Source of the DNA: Chordibacter sp038110535
GTDB taxonomy: Bacteria > Verrucomicrobiota > Verrucomicrobiia > Opitutales > Seribacteraceae
Assembly (NCBI GenBank): GCA_038110535.1
Contig: JAYNJW010000003.1
Span: 1-64,000, forward strand
Reading direction: 5' to 3'
DNA: 64,000 nucleotides
The notes beneath the pieces were generated by a model. That model saw nothing but the letters and a program-made list of their open reading frames with translations. It was not told where the DNA came from and did no database searches. Made by a program: the position numbers and the translations under genes. Below, piece after piece: positions 62,827-64,000 of this stretch. The first letter of the stretch is position 1, and the number at the start of each line of letters is the position of its first letter.

Positions 62827-63750
62827 TTGTACAAGAAAAAGCCAGTATCCTACCTTTTTTTTAATCGTCCAGATTGTGTAAAAGTAACTTTTCCTGTTAT
62901 TAAAAAACACAAACCAGAAAAATTATATCTTATCGCAGATGGACCGAGGAATTCTACTGATGAAGAATTATGTAATGATTGTCGAAAATATATTGATGAT
63001 AATTTAAATTGGGAGTGTGAAATCACAAAAATCTACAGCGATCATAATCTAGGATTAGCAAAAAGAACAGTTTCTGCCATAGATCAGATTTTCGAAACGG
63101 AAGAAGACACTATCTTTCTTGAAGATGATAACTTTGTTGATGATAGCTTTTTCTATTTTTGCCAAGAATCACTAGATAAGTATAAGTACGATTCTAAAAT
63201 TTTTCACATAGCAGGCTGCAATTTCTACGAAAAAGCAGTGCCAAAGAATTATCCTTACTCTTACCTTTTTTCTTCAAGACCAGCTGCTTGGGGATTCGCA
63301 ACATGGAAAAGAGCTTGGAAGCATATGGATTTGTCGATGAAAAATTGGCAGAAAGAGGATAAACATAATTTCCTAAAACCGTGGTGCTATTCCCCAAAGC
63401 ATCGACAAGATATGTTGAATGTATTTGACCAGCATTGCATGAATAACGACCCATGGGCCTGGTCATATTCTTGGATATATAGCTGTTGGGCAAATAATTC
63501 CTTATCTATAATTCCGACTCGAAATCTTGTTTCCAATATTGGATTTGGTCCGAATGCAACCAATACATTCTACAACCAGAGTAATTTTGATGGTTTTCCG
63601 AAGAAAAGAGGCAGTTATGAAAATATCAATCATCCAAAAAAAATTTCTAGGTGTATGGAATTTGATAAAACTTATTACAAGATGGAGAAAGGGTCCCTAA
63701 TAAGAAGAGCAAAAAATAAAATAAAATCTATTATTGCAGATTTCAAATGA
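62827..63750 (+). CDS. GT-A-like glycosyltransferase (HlpA-like)
   Basis: A 307-residue protein resembling glycosyltransferase-like proteins once labelled HlpA: VSYLFFNRPDCVKVTFPVI, KLYLIADGPRN, DHNLGLAKRTVSAIDQIF, and the acidic metal site TIFLEDDNFVDDSFF; then SSRPAAWGFATWKRAW and WAWSYSWIYSCWANN. The fold should be GT-A. TTG 62827 is the start. The end is in an ATGA overlap with the last gene. Confidence 0.83.
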   Translation: MYKKKPVSYLFFNRPDCVKVTFPVIKKHKPEKLYLIADGPRNSTDEELCNDCRKYIDDNLNWECEITKIYSDHNLGLAKRTVSAIDQIFETEEDTIFLEDDNFVDDSFFYFCQESLDKYKYDSKIFHIAGCNFYEKAVPKNYPYSYLFSSRPAAWGFATWKRAWKHMDLSMKNWQKEDKHNFLKPWCYSPKHRQDMLNVFDQHCMNNDPWAWSYSWIYSCWANNSLSIIPTRNLVSNIGFGPNATNTFYNQSNFDGFPKKRGSYENINHPKKISRCMEFDKTYYKMEKGSLIRRAKNKIKSIIADFK

Positions 63751-64000
63751 ACATTTCTGCATATGTTATAGCTTACAACAATCAGCAGTATTTATCTGAG
63801 GTAATCCAATCCATACTGAAACAAGATATTCAAATTCTTGAAATTATAATTATTGATGATGGATCGAATCCACCTATTTCATCTGATTTTCTAGAATACC
63901 ATCCAAAAATAATTAGCCTTCATCGTAACGAGCAAAACATGGGCAGAGGATACTCTCGTCATAAAGCTATGAAACTATGCAAGGGCGATTTTGTTTTGTG
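63747..64000 (+). CDS. Family 2 glycosyltransferase, 5' part, cut by window edge
   Basis: The first 84 codons of a GT2 enzyme: ISAYVIAYNNQQYLSEVIQS, IIIIDDGSNPPIS, and MGRGYSRHKAMKLCKGDFVL, ending just before the expected DxD metal site. ATG 63747 overlaps the previous stop (ATGA), so the operon continues past the window. Confidence 0.88.
   Translation, partial: MNISAYVIAYNNQQYLSEVIQSILKQDIQILEIIIIDDGSNPPISSDFLEYHPKIISLHRNEQNMGRGYSRHKAMKLCKGDFVL

Noticed and set aside
1..64000. tRNA, rRNA, CRISPR arrays, insertion sequences, attachment sites
   Set aside because: None was seen on reading both strands: no transposase or integrase motifs, no regularly spaced repeats, no cloverleaf-like segments between genes.

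Overview
The window is one end of a very large surface-polysaccharide / glycoconjugate locus. On the minus strand a phosphoglycosyl transferase runs off the left edge (1-1409). Divergent from it, on the plus strand, are a GbsR/MarR-type regulator, an RfaH/NusG-type antiterminator and, in the following leader, a near-perfect ops/JUMPstart element (2675-2686). From 2729 to the right edge about 61 genes follow, all on the plus strand, mostly with 4-20 bp overlaps or spacers of only a few bases. I found no tRNA, rRNA, CRISPR array, transposase or integrase.

Organism: the base composition is moderately low in GC and falls along the operon. Shine-Dalgarno motifs are essentially absent and TTG starts are very common. 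The locus combines an exosortase carrying an EpsI-like domain with an ABC-type polysaccharide exporter. This fits an aquatic member of the PVC group, most likely Verrucomicrobiota (Opitutae-like); this is an inference. Three runs of exactly 10 N (18608-18617, 24427-24436, 36821-36830) show a scaffolded draft assembly.

Layout: (a) 1-2686, initiating transferase and regulation (GbsR-like, RfaH-like, hairpin, ops). (b) 2729-11738, common machinery: TPR-like protein, exosortase-EpsI, NUDIX, acyltransferase-3 plus SGNH pair, epimerase, Wzm and Wzt. (c) 11735-30140, variable sugar and modification genes: FkbM and other methyltransferases, DegT aminotransferases with a NeuD-like acetyltransferase, glycosyltransferases, a polysaccharide deacetylase, a CDP-paratose-epimerase-like SDR and a GT9. 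(d) 30143-34184, a DUF4956 / CotH-beta-helix / VTC triad. (e) 34186-41760, a GT-A enzyme, two GT-C membrane transferases, an SGNH protein and a carbamoyltransferase / SxtJ / SxtK-like cassette. (f) 41761-51462, a GtrB-type transferase, a formyltransferase with a WecE-type aminotransferase, an FdtB/FdtC-like pair, an epimerase and GT-C genes, one of them frameshifted. (g) 51443-64000, a Gfo/Idh dehydrogenase, more GT-C and DPM1-like transferases, methyltransferases, a second GT11-like enzyme and a final GT2 cut by the window edge.

Working model (inference): the initiating transferase loads a polyprenyl carrier; cytoplasmic transferases and sugar-modifying enzymes build a heavily methylated, amino- and acyl-substituted glycan; Wzm/Wzt exports it. 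Seven GT-C-like membrane transferases, fed by DPM/GtrB-like enzymes that make polyprenyl-phosphate sugars, could decorate the glycan or exosortase-sorted proteins outside the cytoplasmic membrane. The RfaH-like protein acting at ops would let polymerase traverse the more than 61 kb transcription unit. At least seven genes have conserved or membrane-spanning coding sequence upstream of their first ATG/GTG/TTG and appear to start at ATA, ATT or CTG.
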